A stretch of 64,000 bases of DNA, from the NCBI RefSeq assembly GCF_003289645.1, contig NZ_QLYX01000017.1:62001-126000 (forward strand), read 5' to 3'. Of this stretch, positions 9,454 through 18,618 are shown in pieces. The first letter of the stretch is position 1, and each line of letters starts with the position of its first letter. The DNA is from Actinomadura craniellae (GTDB lineage: Bacteria; Actinomycetota; Actinomycetes; Streptosporangiales; Streptosporangiaceae). Made by a program: the position numbers and the translations under genes. The notes beneath the pieces are model-generated. The model was given only the letters and a program-made list of their open reading frames with translations. It did not search any database and was not told the DNA's origin.

Positions 9454-10890
9454 ATGAACGGGTCGCACGTCGTGGTCATCGGCGGGGGCATCGCCGGGCT
9501 GGCCGCCGCCCGCTTCCTGGCGGACGGCGGCGCGCGGGTCACCGTGCTCGAAGGGGCGTCGCGGATCGGCGGCAAGCTCCAGGTGAGCGAGGTCGCCGGG
9601 CTCCCCGTCGACGAGGGTGCCGAGGCGATCCTGACCCGCCGTCCCGAGGGGCTCGACCTGATCCGGGACGCCGGGCTGGGCGACCAGGTGGTGGACTCCG
9701 CCGGCGAGCCGGCCGGCATCCTCAGCCACGGCGCGCTCCGCCCGCTGCCCGCGGGCCAGGTCATGGGGGTGCCGTCCGACCTGACGGCACTGGCCCGCAG
9801 CGGGGTGCTGTCGCCGGGCGGGGTGGCCCGCGCCGCGCTGGACCTCGCCCTGCCCGTCTCGGGCCGGGGCATTCCGGTGGACGCCGCGGCGGACGTCTCG
9901 GTGGCCGCCTACGTCGGTGCCCGGCTCGGCCGGGAGGTCGTCGACAGGCTCGTCGAACCGCTGCTCGGCGGCGTGTACGCGGGCCGGGTGGAGGAGCTGT
10001 CCTTCCACGCTGCGCTGGGCGGGGTGGCCGCCGCGGCCCGCTCCCACCGATCGCTGATCATGGCGGCCCGGGCGGTGCGCGCCGCGGGCCCCGCAGATCC
10101 GGGGCCGATGTTCGCCACCCTGGCCGGCGGGCTGGGCTCCCTGCCACCCGCGCTGGCCGAGACGATCACGGCCGCGGGCGGCACGGTCCGGACCGGAGCC
10201 ACCGTCCGGGAGCTGCGGGCGGCCGATTCCGGCTGGCGGCTGACCGTCGGGCCCACCAGGGCCCCCGAGCACCTGGACGCCGACGCCGTGGTGGTCGCCG
10301 TGCCCGCCCGCCCGGCCGGGCGGCTGCTGGCCGACCTCGCGCCGGTCGCGTCCCGCGAGCTCGCCCGCATCGAGTACTCCAGCATGGCGCTGGTCACCCT
10401 CGCCTACCCGGTGACGGCGTTCCCCGAGCGCCCGTCCAGCACCGGCTACCTGGTGCCCTCGGTGGAGGGCCGCACGGTCAAGGCCGTGACGTTCGGCTCG
10501 GTCAAGTGGCCGCACCTCGCCGGGCGCCGGCCGGACCTGGTGGTGCTGCGCTGCTCCATCGGCCGGCTGGGCGAGGAACACCTGCTGCAACGCGACGACG
10601 ACGAGCTCAAAGCGGCCGCCATCGCGGAGCTGGCCCACACCTGCGGCGTCCGGGAACTGCCGGTGGAGAGCCGGGTCACCCGGTGGGGCGGCGCGCTGCC
10701 CCAGTACACGGTGGGCCACCTGGACCGGGTGGCGCGGATCCGCGCCACCGTGGCCGGGCTGCCGGGTCTGGCGGTGGCCGGCGCCGCCTACGACGGTGTG
10801 GGCGTCCCGGCGTGCGTCGCGTCGGCCCGAGCGGCGGCGGCCAGAGTGCTCGACCACCTCGCCGATCGGCAACGATCGGCCGTGAGCTGA
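9454..10890 (+). CDS. cgoX: Coproporphyrinogen III oxidase (protoporphyrinogen oxidase-like, HemY/CgoX type)
   Basis: FAD-dependent oxidase that oxidises coproporphyrinogen III to coproporphyrin III in the actinobacterial/firmicute heme route; older annotation calls it HemG or HemY. The N terminus has the FAD motif VVVIGGGIAGLAAARFLA, then a second conserved GGKLQ segment and LPVDEGAEAILTRRPEG. The C terminus GLAVAGAAYDGVGVPACVASAR is the usual FAD-contact end. It is 478 aa from the ATG at 9454; an in-frame GTG three codons upstream is an alternative. It is followed after 18 bp by chdC, the next enzyme, so the two are very likely one transcript. Confidence 0.94.
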   Translation: MNGSHVVVIGGGIAGLAAARFLADGGARVTVLEGASRIGGKLQVSEVAGLPVDEGAEAILTRRPEGLDLIRDAGLGDQVVDSAGEPAGILSHGALRPLPAGQVMGVPSDLTALARSGVLSPGGVARAALDLALPVSGRGIPVDAAADVSVAAYVGARLGREVVDRLVEPLLGGVYAGRVEELSFHAALGGVAAAARSHRSLIMAARAVRAAGPADPGPMFATLAGGLGSLPPALAETITAAGGTVRTGATVRELRAADSGWRLTVGPTRAPEHLDADAVVVAVPARPAGRLLADLAPVASRELARIEYSSMALVTLAYPVTAFPERPSSTGYLVPSVEGRTVKAVTFGSVKWPHLAGRRPDLVVLRCSIGRLGEEHLLQRDDDELKAAAIAELAHTCGVRELPVESRVTRWGGALPQYTVGHLDRVARIRATVAGLPGLAVAGAAYDGVGVPACVASARAAAARVLDHLADRQRSAVS

Positions 10891-10908
10891 GATTCAGGGG
10901 AGGACACA

Positions 10909-11601
10909 GTGGCCGACAGGCCGAAGGCACGCGATCTCAACCAGGTGATCCGCTACACCATGTGGTCGGTCTTCCGGGTGCGCGAGGCAGGGGCGCCGAC
11001 CGGGGAACGGGTGGCCGAGGAGGTTGAGGAACTGCTCGAACAGGCCGCGCGCAAGGACGTGGTCACCCGGGGCCTGTACGACGTCGCGGGGTTCCGCGCC
11101 GACGCCGACTACATGTTCTGGTGGCACGCGCCGAGCTCCGACGACCTCCAGGAGGTCTACGGCCGGTTCCGCCGGACCGCGCTGGGGCGCGCCTCGACGC
11201 CGGTGTGGTCGGCGATGGCGCTGCACCGCCCGGCCGAGTTCAACAAGAGCCACGTCCCGGCCTTCCTGGCCGAGGAGGAGGCGCGGGCCTACGTCTGCGT
11301 GTACCCGTTCGTCCGCTCCTACGACTGGTACCTGCTGCCCGACGAGGAGCGGCGGGGCATGCTGGCCGAGCACGGCAAGATGGCCCGCGGCTACCCTGAC
11401 GTCCGGGCCAACACGGTCGCCTCATTCGCGCTGAACGACTACGAGTGGGTGCTGGCGTTCGAGGGCGACGAGCTGCACCGGATCGTCGACCTGATGCGGC
11501 ACCTGCGCGCGTCCCGGGCGCGGCTGCACGTCCGGGAGGAGATCCCCTTCTACACCGGTGCGCGCAAGCGGGTCGCCGAGCTGGTCGCGGGGCTGCCGTA
11601 A
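10909..11601 (+). CDS. chdC: Coproheme decarboxylase (HemQ, chlorite dismutase-like family)
   Basis: Converts coproheme to heme b, the last step of the coproporphyrin-dependent pathway. It is 230 aa, the usual size. The actinobacterial signature is intact: His115 in FNKSHVPAF, Tyr132 in [17 protein letters not shown], and His155 in [15 protein letters not shown]. These occupy the positions of the distal His, catalytic Tyr and proximal heme His known for the Corynebacterium enzyme, offset by three residues. The GTG start has a very strong AGGGGAGG site. It lies 18 bp behind cgoX. Confidence 0.95.
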   Translation: MADRPKARDLNQVIRYTMWSVFRVREAGAPTGERVAEEVEELLEQAARKDVVTRGLYDVAGFRADADYMFWWHAPSSDDLQEVYGRFRRTALGRASTPVWSAMALHRPAEFNKSHVPAFLAEEEARAYVCVYPFVRSYDWYLLPDEERRGMLAEHGKMARGYPDVRANTVASFALNDYEWVLAFEGDELHRIVDLMRHLRASRARLHVREEIPFYTGARKRVAELVAGLP

Positions 11602-11663
11602 CCCGGCGGACGGCGAAGGGCGGGCAAACCTTCGTTCTCCTCAAACCCAAGGCAACGTCCCGG

Positions 11664-11669
11664 TAAAGT
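11664..11669 (+). promoter_or_regulatory. -10 element of a probable leaderless promoter
   Basis: TAAAGT, 7 nt before the GTG at 11677. No Shine-Dalgarno sequence is visible there. Confidence 0.45.
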
Positions 11670-11676
11670 GCGCTGC

Positions 11677-12264
11677 GTGAGTACTCCACCACGGCACGCG
11701 CGCGGGCGGCACCACAAGCCGCCGCCGGAGTTCGTCACGAGGTGCGATCGCGCGCTGCGCGGCGCCTTGGAGGAGCGCAACCGGCGCCGGCTCGTGGTCG
11801 TCGGCGCGGGTACCGCCTCGGTCGGGCTGCTGGTGGTGACGACGTTGGTGATCCTGTCGGCCACCGCGCCGGGCGAGTCGCCCGCACCGGAGGTTCCGGC
11901 GGGTTCGGCGGCTCGACCGGCGCAGCGGGCCGCTCCGGTGCCGGCCACCGGCGGCGACGCCGCCGACCTGCCGGACGCCGTCGCCTTCCTGCGGCGCAAG
12001 GACCCGCAGGAGACGGTGGTCAAGCACGTCCGGCAGGTCAGCCGGAGCGGGGCCTTCCTGCGGGTCTACACCGACCTGAAGGAAGGCGACGAGAACTCCC
12101 GGCCGGCGATCTCGCTGTGCGAGTGGACCGCGCAGTACCTGCGTGACCTCGGTGCCGCCGAGCCGATCGTGTTCGTGCACGCGCGCGAGAACGACAACGG
12201 CCATGTGGTGCTCGCCAACAAGCAGAGCGCGGCCGACGACTGCGCCGTCGGGGACACCCGCTAG
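11677..12264 (+). CDS. Hypothetical single-pass membrane protein, 195 aa
   Basis: I do not recognise the family. A basic N terminus of about 45 residues is followed by one transmembrane helix (VVVGAGTASVGLLVVTTLVIL, about residues 42-62), a Pro/Ala-rich linker and an extracytoplasmic domain of about 115 residues with two cysteines (SLCEW and ADDCAV) that could form a disulfide. The GTG at 11677 is preferred over the GTG at 11668 because the TAAAGT hexamer would overlap the earlier one. It is convergent with msrB. Orientation N-in/C-out is inferred from the charge distribution. Confidence 0.72.
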   Translation: MSTPPRHARGRHHKPPPEFVTRCDRALRGALEERNRRRLVVVGAGTASVGLLVVTTLVILSATAPGESPAPEVPAGSAARPAQRAAPVPATGGDAADLPDAVAFLRRKDPQETVVKHVRQVSRSGAFLRVYTDLKEGDENSRPAISLCEWTAQYLRDLGAAEPIVFVHARENDNGHVVLANKQSAADDCAVGDTR

Positions 12265-12292
12265 TGCAGGGCCGTCGCACGGGTTTCGGCTT

Positions 12293-12694
12293 TCAGCCGC
12301 CGTCCGCGGGTTCGAGGGACAGCGAGACGCTGTTGATGCAGAAGCGGTCGTCGGTGGGCGTGCCGTAGCCCTCCCCGTGGAAGACGTGGCCCAGGTGCGA
12401 GTCGCAGGCCGCGCACCGGACCTCGGTGCGGACCATGCCGAGCGAGCGGTCTTCCAGCAGCCGCACCGCGGTGCTGTCGGCGGGTGCGTAGAAGCTCGGC
12501 CAGCCGCAGTGCGAGTCGAACTTGGTCTCCGAGCGGAACAGCTCCGTGCCGCAGGCCCGGCAGCGGTAGACACCGACGGTCTTGGTGTCGGTGTACTGCC
12601 CGGTGAACGGCCGCTCGGTGCCGCCCTCGCGGAGCACGTGGTACTCCTCGGGCGTCAGCCGGGCGCGCCATTCCTCTTCGCTGGTCTTCTCCAT
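12293..12694 (-). CDS. msrB: Peptide-methionine (R)-S-oxide reductase
   Basis: Reduces methionine-R-sulfoxide in proteins, using thioredoxin-type donors. At 133 aa it has the full SelR fold: zinc-binding pairs CRAC and CAAC, the conserved SHCGWPSF segment, HLGHVF, and catalytic Cys in [10 protein letters not shown]. The ATG is preceded by TAACGT at 7 nt, suggesting a leaderless mRNA. It is divergent from the LigD-type polymerase, whose own -10 lies about 75 bp away. M. tuberculosis has an MsrB gene in the same neighbourhood (Rv2674). Confidence 0.95.
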   Translation of the reverse strand: MEKTSEEEWRARLTPEEYHVLREGGTERPFTGQYTDTKTVGVYRCRACGTELFRSETKFDSHCGWPSFYAPADSTAVRLLEDRSLGMVRTEVRCAACDSHLGHVFHGEGYGTPTDDRFCINSVSLSLEPADGG

Positions 12695-12701
12695 GAATCA
12701 G

Positions 12702-12707
12702 ACGTTA
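12702..12707 (-). promoter_or_regulatory. -10 element of a probable leaderless promoter for msrB
   Basis: TAACGT on the minus strand, 7 nt before the ATG of msrB. Confidence 0.5.
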
Positions 12708-12779
12708 CCTGGCCGGATGTCCGGCGCCGGCCGCCGTAAGAAGACCGAAAGCAAGCCGAAAAATGTCGGCCCGCCGGGT

Positions 12780-12785
12780 TAGCGT
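12780..12785 (+). promoter_or_regulatory. -10 element of a probable leaderless promoter for the LigD-type polymerase
   Basis: TAGCGT, 6 nt before the ATG at 12792. Confidence 0.5.
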
Positions 12786-12791
12786 GCCGGT

Positions 12792-13844
12792 ATGGCCTCA
12801 CCGTTCGTCGAGATCCCGGTCGGAGACCGTCTCGTCAAGGTCTCCAACCCGGACAAGATCTACTTTCCGGAGTCCGGCGCGACCAAGCGCGACGTGGTCG
12901 ACTACTACCTGTCCGTGGGCGAGGGGGTCCTGCGCGCGCTGCGCTCCCGGCCCACCACCCTGGAGCGCTGGCCCGCGGGGGTGTTCGAGGGGGCCCGGCT
13001 GTCGACCCGGGCCGACAACCGCGGCGACGCCTTCTACCAGAAGCGGGTGCCCAAGGGGGCGCCCGACTGGGTCGGCACGTCCCGGATCGAGTTTCCCAGC
13101 GGGCGGTCCGCCGACGAGGTCTGCCCGGACGAGCTGGCCGTGGTGATCTGGGCGGCCAACCTCGGCACGCTCACCTTCCACCCCTGGCCGGTCCGGGCCG
13201 CCGACGTCGACCATCCCGACGAGCTCCGCATCGACCTCGATCCCCAGCCGGGCACCGACTTCGCCGACGCGGTCCGGGTGGCGCTGGGCCCGGTCCGCGA
13301 GCTGCTGGACGAGTTGGGCATGGTCGGCTTCGTCAAGACCTCCGGCGGGCGGGGTGTCCATGTCTTCGTGCGGATCGAGCCGCGCTGGGGGTTCACCGAG
13401 GTGCGCCGTGCCGCGCTGGCGTTCGGCCGCGAGGTGGAGCGCCGGATGCCCGATCTGGTGACCACCGAGTGGTGGAAGGAGAACCGGGGCGAGAAGATCT
13501 TCATTGACTTCAACCAGAATGCCCGAGACCGGACGATCGCCTCGGCCTACAGCGTTCGCCCGCGCCCGCACGCCCCGGTCTCGGCCCCGGTGACCTGGGA
13601 CGAGCTGTCCGAGGTGGTTCCTGGTGACTTCACCATCGCCACCATGCCGGCGCGCTTCGCCGAGCTGGGCGACCTGCACGCGGCCATCGACGACCGGGCG
13701 TTCTCGCTGGACGGGCTGCTGGAGCTGGCCGAGCGCGACGAGCGTGACAGGGGGCTGGGCGACATGCCCTATCCGCCGAACTATCCCAAGATGGAGGGGG
13801 AGCCGGCCCGGGTGCAGCCCAGCCGCGCCAGATCCGACAAATAG
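12792..13844 (+). CDS. Stand-alone LigD-type DNA polymerase/primase domain (archaeo-eukaryotic primase fold)
   Basis: Nucleotidyltransferase of the kind that fills gaps during non-homologous end joining. It corresponds to the polymerase domain of LigD without the ligase or phosphoesterase parts. Visible are SNPDKIYFPESG near residue 19, the metal-binding acidic pair in RIDLDPQPG (about 141-149), SGGRGVHVF with the conserved His, and the third acidic residue in IFIDFNQNARDRTIASAYSVRP. At 350 aa it has the size of free-standing PolDom proteins. A LigC-like ligase lies 5 kb downstream on the other strand; no Ku gene is in the window. Confidence 0.92.
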   Translation: MASPFVEIPVGDRLVKVSNPDKIYFPESGATKRDVVDYYLSVGEGVLRALRSRPTTLERWPAGVFEGARLSTRADNRGDAFYQKRVPKGAPDWVGTSRIEFPSGRSADEVCPDELAVVIWAANLGTLTFHPWPVRAADVDHPDELRIDLDPQPGTDFADAVRVALGPVRELLDELGMVGFVKTSGGRGVHVFVRIEPRWGFTEVRRAALAFGREVERRMPDLVTTEWWKENRGEKIFIDFNQNARDRTIASAYSVRPRPHAPVSAPVTWDELSEVVPGDFTIATMPARFAELGDLHAAIDDRAFSLDGLLELAERDERDRGLGDMPYPPNYPKMEGEPARVQPSRARSDK

Positions 13845-13946
13845 CCGTAATTCAGGTATCGGGCGTCCCTAACCAGGACATCCTCGTCGTTCGTGATCCC
13901 GGGGGAATCCCCCTCCCGACCGTTCGACGACGATGAGGAGGCGACG

Positions 13947-14147
13947 ATGGGCTTTGGATTCCGCAAGTCGGTGAAGGTCGGTCCGTTCCGGTTGAACTTC
14001 TCCAAGTCCGGGGTCGGGCACAGCGTGGGCGGCCGCGGCGCCCGGTACACCAAGACGGCCGACGGCCGGCGGCACATGACGCTGCGCGTGCCGGGCACCG
14101 GCCTGTCCTGGCGGCGGCCGCTCAGCCGCCGCGACCGCCGGCGCTGA
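13947..14147 (+). CDS. DUF4236 family small protein, 66 aa
   Basis: A 66-aa protein with the DUF4236 pattern: MGFGFRKSVKVGPFRLNFSK, then GVGHSVGGRGARYT and the closing VPGTGLSW. The family is found alone or at the N terminus of larger membrane proteins; its role is unknown. The frame is open 18 codons further upstream, but the ATG at 13947 is fixed by GAGGAGG 5 nt upstream and by the family's characteristic first residues. The tail is strongly basic. A perfect 10-bp hairpin lies 25 bp beyond the stop. Confidence 0.85.
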   Translation: MGFGFRKSVKVGPFRLNFSKSGVGHSVGGRGARYTKTADGRRHMTLRVPGTGLSWRRPLSRRDRRR

Positions 14148-14172
14148 CGCGGCTCCGGCGGCCCTGACCGGT

Positions 14173-14196
14173 GCGGGCGCGGGTGGCCGCGCCCGC
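14173..14196. terminator. Hairpin, probable bidirectional terminator
   Basis: Perfect 10-bp inverted repeat (GCGGGCGCGG and CCGCGCCCGC) with loop GTGG between two convergent genes. There is no T-tract on either side, as is common in actinobacteria. Confidence 0.6.
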
Positions 14197-14200
14197 CCGC

Positions 14201-14788
14201 TCAGTCGGCGACGTACTGCACCTTGACGACCCGGAAGCCGGTGGCGGCGCTGAAGTTGACGTAGTAGTTCTGGCCGCCGCCCTCGTAGTAGAAGAAGCAG
14301 TGGTAGGCGTACGCCCCGCTGGGCGTGCGCTCACAGTTGCGCTGGGCGGGCAGCGGATAGGACGCCGGGTACCCGAACACGTAGTGCACCGAGGCGGCGT
14401 TGGCCGCGCGCAGCGCGTCCGTCCGGTCGTTCTGGGAGCGCGCCCGGGCGAGGTGCTCGATGGCGGCGAGCGGGCCGGTGAAACGGATCGCGCCGGGGCT
14501 CGGCGGGCTCGCCCCCGGGGCCGGCGGGGCCGGCGGGGCCGAAGGTGGCGCGGAGGCCGGCGGCGAGGCCGGGTCCCCGCCGGGCCCGTCGGCCGGCGGT
14601 GAGGCGGGGGCGCTCGGACCGCCCGGCGGGTCGTCAGGCGCCGCGGCGCCGGGCCCGTCGGTGGCGGGCTCGGCCGAGGCCACAGGGGCGGCCGGAGTCG
14701 GCTTACCCCCGAAGTCACATCCCGTGATCGTCATGTTACAAATAGTGATGGTGGCGGCGATGGCGACGAGGGGGCGAAGCTGCGACAT
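14201..14788 (-). CDS. Putative lipoprotein with Pro/Ala-rich linker, 195 aa
   Basis: Unrecognised exported protein. The first 25 residues form a signal peptide ending in the lipobox-like ITGC. About 75 residues of low-complexity Pro/Ala/Gly/Ser linker follow, then a small domain of about 95 residues beginning at AIRFTGPLAAIEHLARAR. That domain has two cysteines (QRNCERT, YHCFFYY) and many Tyr/Phe residues. This is the layout of a membrane-anchored protein reaching through the wall. Its neighbour downstream is the first PhoD gene, divergent, with about 180 bp between. Confidence 0.7.
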   Translation of the reverse strand: MSQLRPLVAIAATITICNMTITGCDFGGKPTPAAPVASAEPATDGPGAAAPDDPPGGPSAPASPPADGPGGDPASPPASAPPSAPPAPPAPGASPPSPGAIRFTGPLAAIEHLARARSQNDRTDALRAANAASVHYVFGYPASYPLPAQRNCERTPSGAYAYHCFFYYEGGGQNYYVNFSAATGFRVVKVQYVAD

Positions 14789-14969
14789 GGGAGGCTATGC
14801 CTTTCTCAGGGCCGGTCACGGCTGTGCCGGGCGGTATGTCAGATGAGATGTCGGGGAATCCGCCCGGGTTCGCGAGGAGCCCGTCCGGACGTGCCACGGC
14901 GGGCCGGAGTCACCCTTCCGGAAGAGCGGCGTCGCCGGGCCTGCCGCGGTGTCTCCCGGAAGGCCGGTC

Positions 14970-16691
14970 GTGCTGCCGCCTGAGGGTTCCTCGTCGCTGG
15001 ACCGGCGCTCCCTGCTCGTCGGCGGCCTCATCGTCGGTACCGTCGCCGCGCTGCCCGGCACCGCCTTCGCCGCCGGGCCCGGGCCGGGCCGGGCGCTGCG
15101 CACCGATCCCTTCACCCTGGGCGTCGCCTCCGGCGATCCGCACCATGACGGCTTCGTGCTGTGGACCCGGCTGGCCGTCGAACCGCTCGCCGGAGACGGT
15201 CTCGGCGGCATGCCGGACCGGCCCTATCCGGTGCGCTGGGAGGTCGCCACCGACCCCGGGTTCCGCACCGTCGTGCGGCGGGGCACGGCCTCGGCCCGGC
15301 CCGCGGCGGCGCACAGCGTGCACGTGGAGCTGAGCGGCCTCAAGCCCGGCCGCGAGTACTGGTACCGCTTCAAGGTGGAGCGGTACGTGTCACCGGTCGG
15401 CCGCACCCGGACCGCCCCCGACCCGGCGACCTACGGGCCGGCGCTGGCAATGGCCTTCGTCTCGTGCTCGGACTACGAGCACGGCTACTTCACCTCCTAC
15501 CGGCGGCTGGCCGAGGAGCGGCCCGACCTGATCCTGCACCTGGGCGACTACCAGTACGAGTACCGGCGGAACACCTACACCATCCCTGGCGGCAACGTCC
15601 GCAACCATGTGGGCCCGGAGACCGAGACACTGCCCGAGTACCGGCAGCGGTACGCCCAGTACAAGACCGATCCCGACCTCCAGGCCGCGCACGCCGCCGC
15701 GCCGTGGCTGGCGGTCTGGGACGACCACGAGGTGGACAACAACTGGGCCGACGGGTTCTACGAGAACCCGCAGATCCCGCAGCCGCACTTCCGGGAGCGC
15801 CTGGCCGCCGCGTTCCAGGCGTACTACGAGAACATGCCGCTGCGCCGCACCGCGGTGCCCCACGGCGCCGAGATGCGGCTCTACCGCCGGGTCCGGTGGG
15901 GGCGGATGGTCGATTTCCACATGCTCGACACCCGCCAGTACCGCAATGTCCAGGCCTGCGGCGACGGCTACCGCGACTGCCCGGAGGCCACCGCCCCCTG
16001 GCGGACGATCACGGGGGACGCGCAGGAGCGATGGCTGCTGAAAGGCTTCCGTGCCTCCCGGGCGCGCTGGAACGTCCTCGGCCAGCAGGTGTTCTTCGCC
16101 CAGCGTGACAGGAACGCCGGCCCGCTCAAGGTCACCAGCATGGACGCCTGGGACGGCTACGTCGCCTCCCGCGACCGGATCACCAAGGGCTGGGTGACGG
16201 CGGGGGTGCGCAACGCGGTCGTGCTCACCGGTGACGTCCACGCCCACTGGGCCAGCGACCTCAAGCTGAACTACGACGACCCGGCGTCCGCGACGGTCGG
16301 TTCGGAGCTCGTCGCCACCTCGATCACCAGCGGTGGGAACGGGTACGACTCCGATCCCGCCGACAATCCCTTCCTGGCCATCAACCCGCATCTGCGCTTC
16401 TTCAACAACCAGCGCGGCTACGTGCTGACGAAGATCGACAAGTCGGAGATGAAGGCCGATTTCAAGGTCGTGCCGCAGGTCACCGTCCCCGGTGCCGCGG
16501 TGCACACCAAGGCGACGTTCGTGATCGAGGACCGGGTGCCCGGGCTGAACCAGACCTACCTGCGCCCGGTCGGACGCTCGAACGCCCGGCTGCGCGGCGA
16601 CCACGAGGCAGGGAGCACCGTGCGGCGCGAGTGCGACCGCCCCGATCCGGCGTCGCGGCACGGAGCGGCCGGGACCTTCCCGAGGTCGTAG
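14970..16691 (+). CDS. phoD: Alkaline phosphatase D family phosphodiesterase/phosphatase, Tat-exported (copy 1)
   Basis: Secreted phosphoesterase that releases phosphate outside the cell. The N terminus has the twin-arginine motif LDRRSLLVGG followed by a hydrophobic core and an Ala-rich cleavage region. The catalytic segments are HLGDYQYEY, VWDDHEVDNNW and VLTGDVHAHW; PhoD enzymes use Fe and Ca. The GTG at 14970 is chosen because GGAAGG lies 6 nt upstream and the next gene starts at the aligned position with the same upstream sequence; an earlier in-frame GTG at 14949 is less likely. It is 573 aa. It is nearly identical over most of its length to the following gene, diverging only in the last 40 residues. 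Confidence 0.93.
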   Translation: MLPPEGSSSLDRRSLLVGGLIVGTVAALPGTAFAAGPGPGRALRTDPFTLGVASGDPHHDGFVLWTRLAVEPLAGDGLGGMPDRPYPVRWEVATDPGFRTVVRRGTASARPAAAHSVHVELSGLKPGREYWYRFKVERYVSPVGRTRTAPDPATYGPALAMAFVSCSDYEHGYFTSYRRLAEERPDLILHLGDYQYEYRRNTYTIPGGNVRNHVGPETETLPEYRQRYAQYKTDPDLQAAHAAAPWLAVWDDHEVDNNWADGFYENPQIPQPHFRERLAAAFQAYYENMPLRRTAVPHGAEMRLYRRVRWGRMVDFHMLDTRQYRNVQACGDGYRDCPEATAPWRTITGDAQERWLLKGFRASRARWNVLGQQVFFAQRDRNAGPLKVTSMDAWDGYVASRDRITKGWVTAGVRNAVVLTGDVHAHWASDLKLNYDDPASATVGSELVATSITSGGNGYDSDPADNPFLAINPHLRFFNNQRGYVLTKIDKSEMKADFKVVPQVTVPGAAVHTKATFVIEDRVPGLNQTYLRPVGRSNARLRGDHEAGSTVRRECDRPDPASRHGAAGTFPRS

Positions 16692-16931
16692 CCCGCGGGC
16701 GCTTCCGGGTGCCGGTGACCGCGGCGCGGGATGCAGCGCCTGCTCAGGGGCGGTAGGGGCCCCGCCGAGCCCTTGCGCGGGCGGAATGCCGAAGGACCTC
16801 CCGCCCGGCGGGCGGCCTGAGCGGACGTGCCGTGTTGGGGTGCAGGTCATCTTTCCGGAATGAGGGCGTTACCGGGCGTGCCGAAGCTGTCAGGCGGCTG
16901 ATGTCCGATACCTCCCGGAAGGTCATCCCTT

Positions 16932-18614
16932 ATGCCGCTTGACGGCCCCTCGCTGCTGAACCGCCGTTCCCTGCTCGTCGGCGGTCTCGCCGCCGGCACC
17001 GTCGCCGCGCTGCCCGCCGCCGCCTCCGCCGCCACGCGCGGCCATGGCCGGGCGCTGCCCACCACCCCCTTCACCCTGGGCGTCGCCTCCGGCGACCCCG
17101 ACCACGACGGCTTCGTGCTGTGGACCCGGCTGGCCGTCGAACCGCTCGCCGAGAGCGGCCTCGGCGGCATGCCCGACCGGACCTACCCGGTGCAATGGGA
17201 AGTCGCGGCCGACCCCAGGTTCCGTTTCGTCGTGCGCCGCGGTACGGCCTCGGCCCGGCCCGCGGCGGCGCACAGCGTGCACGTGGAGCTGAACGGGCTG
17301 CGGCCCGGCCGCGAGTACTGGTACCGCTTCAAGGTGGAGCGGTACGTGTCACCGGTCGGCCGCACCCAGACGGCCCCGCACCCGGCGACCTACGGCGCCG
17401 CGCTGTCGATGGCCTTCGTCTCCTGCTCCCAGTTCGAGCACGGCTACTTCACCTCCTACCGGCGGCTGGCCGAGGAGCAGCCCGACCTGATCCTGCACCT
17501 GGGCGACTACCAGTACGAGTACCGGGCCGACACCTACACCATCCCCGGCGGCAACATCCGCGACCACCACGGGCCCGAGACCGAGACGCTGGCCGGGTAC
17601 CGGCAGCGGCACGCCCAGTACAAGAACGACGTCGACCTGCAGGCCGCGCACGCCGCCGCGCCCTGGCTGGTGGTCTGGGACGACCACGAGGTGGACAACA
17701 ACTGGGCCGACGAGGTGTACGAGAACCCGCAGACCCCGCAGCCGAACTTCCTCGCCCGCCGCGCCGCCGCGTTCCAGGCGTACTACGAGAACATGCCGCT
17801 GCGCCGCACCTCGGTGCCCCGCGGGATCGACATGCAGCTCTACCGCAGGGTCCGGTGGGGGCGGATGGCCGACTTCCACATGCTCGACACCCGCCAGTAC
17901 CGCGACGACCAGGGTTGCGGCGACGGCTACCGCGACTGCCCGGAGGCCACCGACCCCCAGCGGTCCATCACCGGGGCCGCGCAGGAGAAGTGGCTGATCG
18001 ACGGGTTCCGCAGGTCCGGGGCCCGCTGGAACATCCTCGGCCAGCAGGTGTTCTTCGCCCAGCGCGACAACAACGCCGGCCCGCTCAAGGTCACCAGCAT
18101 GGACGCCTGGGACGGCTACGTCGCCTCCCGCGACCGGATCACCAAGGGCTGGCTGGACGCCGGGGTGCGCAACGCGGTCGTGCTCACCGGTGACGTCCAC
18201 GCCCACTGGGCCAGCGACCTCAAGCTGAACTACGACGACCCGACCTCCAAGACGGTCGGTTCGGAGCTCGTCGCCACCTCGATCAGCACCGGCGGGAACG
18301 GCAGCGACTCCAACCCGGCCGACCACAGCTTCCTGAAGATCAACCCGCATCTGCGCTTCTACAACAACCAGCGCGGCTACGTGCTGACGAAGATCGACAA
18401 GTCGGAGATGAAGGCCGACTTCAAGGTCGTGCCGCAGGTCACCGTCCCCGGTGCCGCGGTGCACACCAAGGCGACGTTCGTGATCGAGGACCGGGTGCCC
18501 GGGCTGAACCAGACCTACCTGCGCCCGGTCGAGCCCGCGGCCGCTGCCCGGCGGTCGGGTGACGGAACCGACGACATCGCCGACATCGTCCGGAACGAGA
18601 CCGAGCGTCCCTGA
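16932..18614 (+). CDS. phoD: Alkaline phosphatase D family phosphodiesterase/phosphatase, Tat-exported (copy 2)
   Basis: Tandem paralogue of the preceding gene, 560 aa, with the same exported phosphatase role. The Tat signal reads LNRRSLLVGG; catalytic segments HLGDYQYEY, VWDDHEVDNNW and VLTGDVHAHW are unchanged. Differences cluster in surface positions and in the C-terminal tail, which ends DIADIVRNETERP. The ATG at 16932 has GGAAGG about 9 nt upstream. The 240-bp spacer before it resembles the region before copy 1, so the duplicated unit included the promoter. No clear PHO box was recognised. Confidence 0.93.
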   Translation: MPLDGPSLLNRRSLLVGGLAAGTVAALPAAASAATRGHGRALPTTPFTLGVASGDPDHDGFVLWTRLAVEPLAESGLGGMPDRTYPVQWEVAADPRFRFVVRRGTASARPAAAHSVHVELNGLRPGREYWYRFKVERYVSPVGRTQTAPHPATYGAALSMAFVSCSQFEHGYFTSYRRLAEEQPDLILHLGDYQYEYRADTYTIPGGNIRDHHGPETETLAGYRQRHAQYKNDVDLQAAHAAAPWLVVWDDHEVDNNWADEVYENPQTPQPNFLARRAAAFQAYYENMPLRRTSVPRGIDMQLYRRVRWGRMADFHMLDTRQYRDDQGCGDGYRDCPEATDPQRSITGAAQEKWLIDGFRRSGARWNILGQQVFFAQRDNNAGPLKVTSMDAWDGYVASRDRITKGWLDAGVRNAVVLTGDVHAHWASDLKLNYDDPTSKTVGSELVATSISTGGNGSDSNPADHSFLKINPHLRFYNNQRGYVLTKIDKSEMKADFKVVPQVTVPGAAVHTKATFVIEDRVPGLNQTYLRPVEPAAAARRSGDGTDDIADIVRNETERP

Positions 18615-18618
18615 CGGC

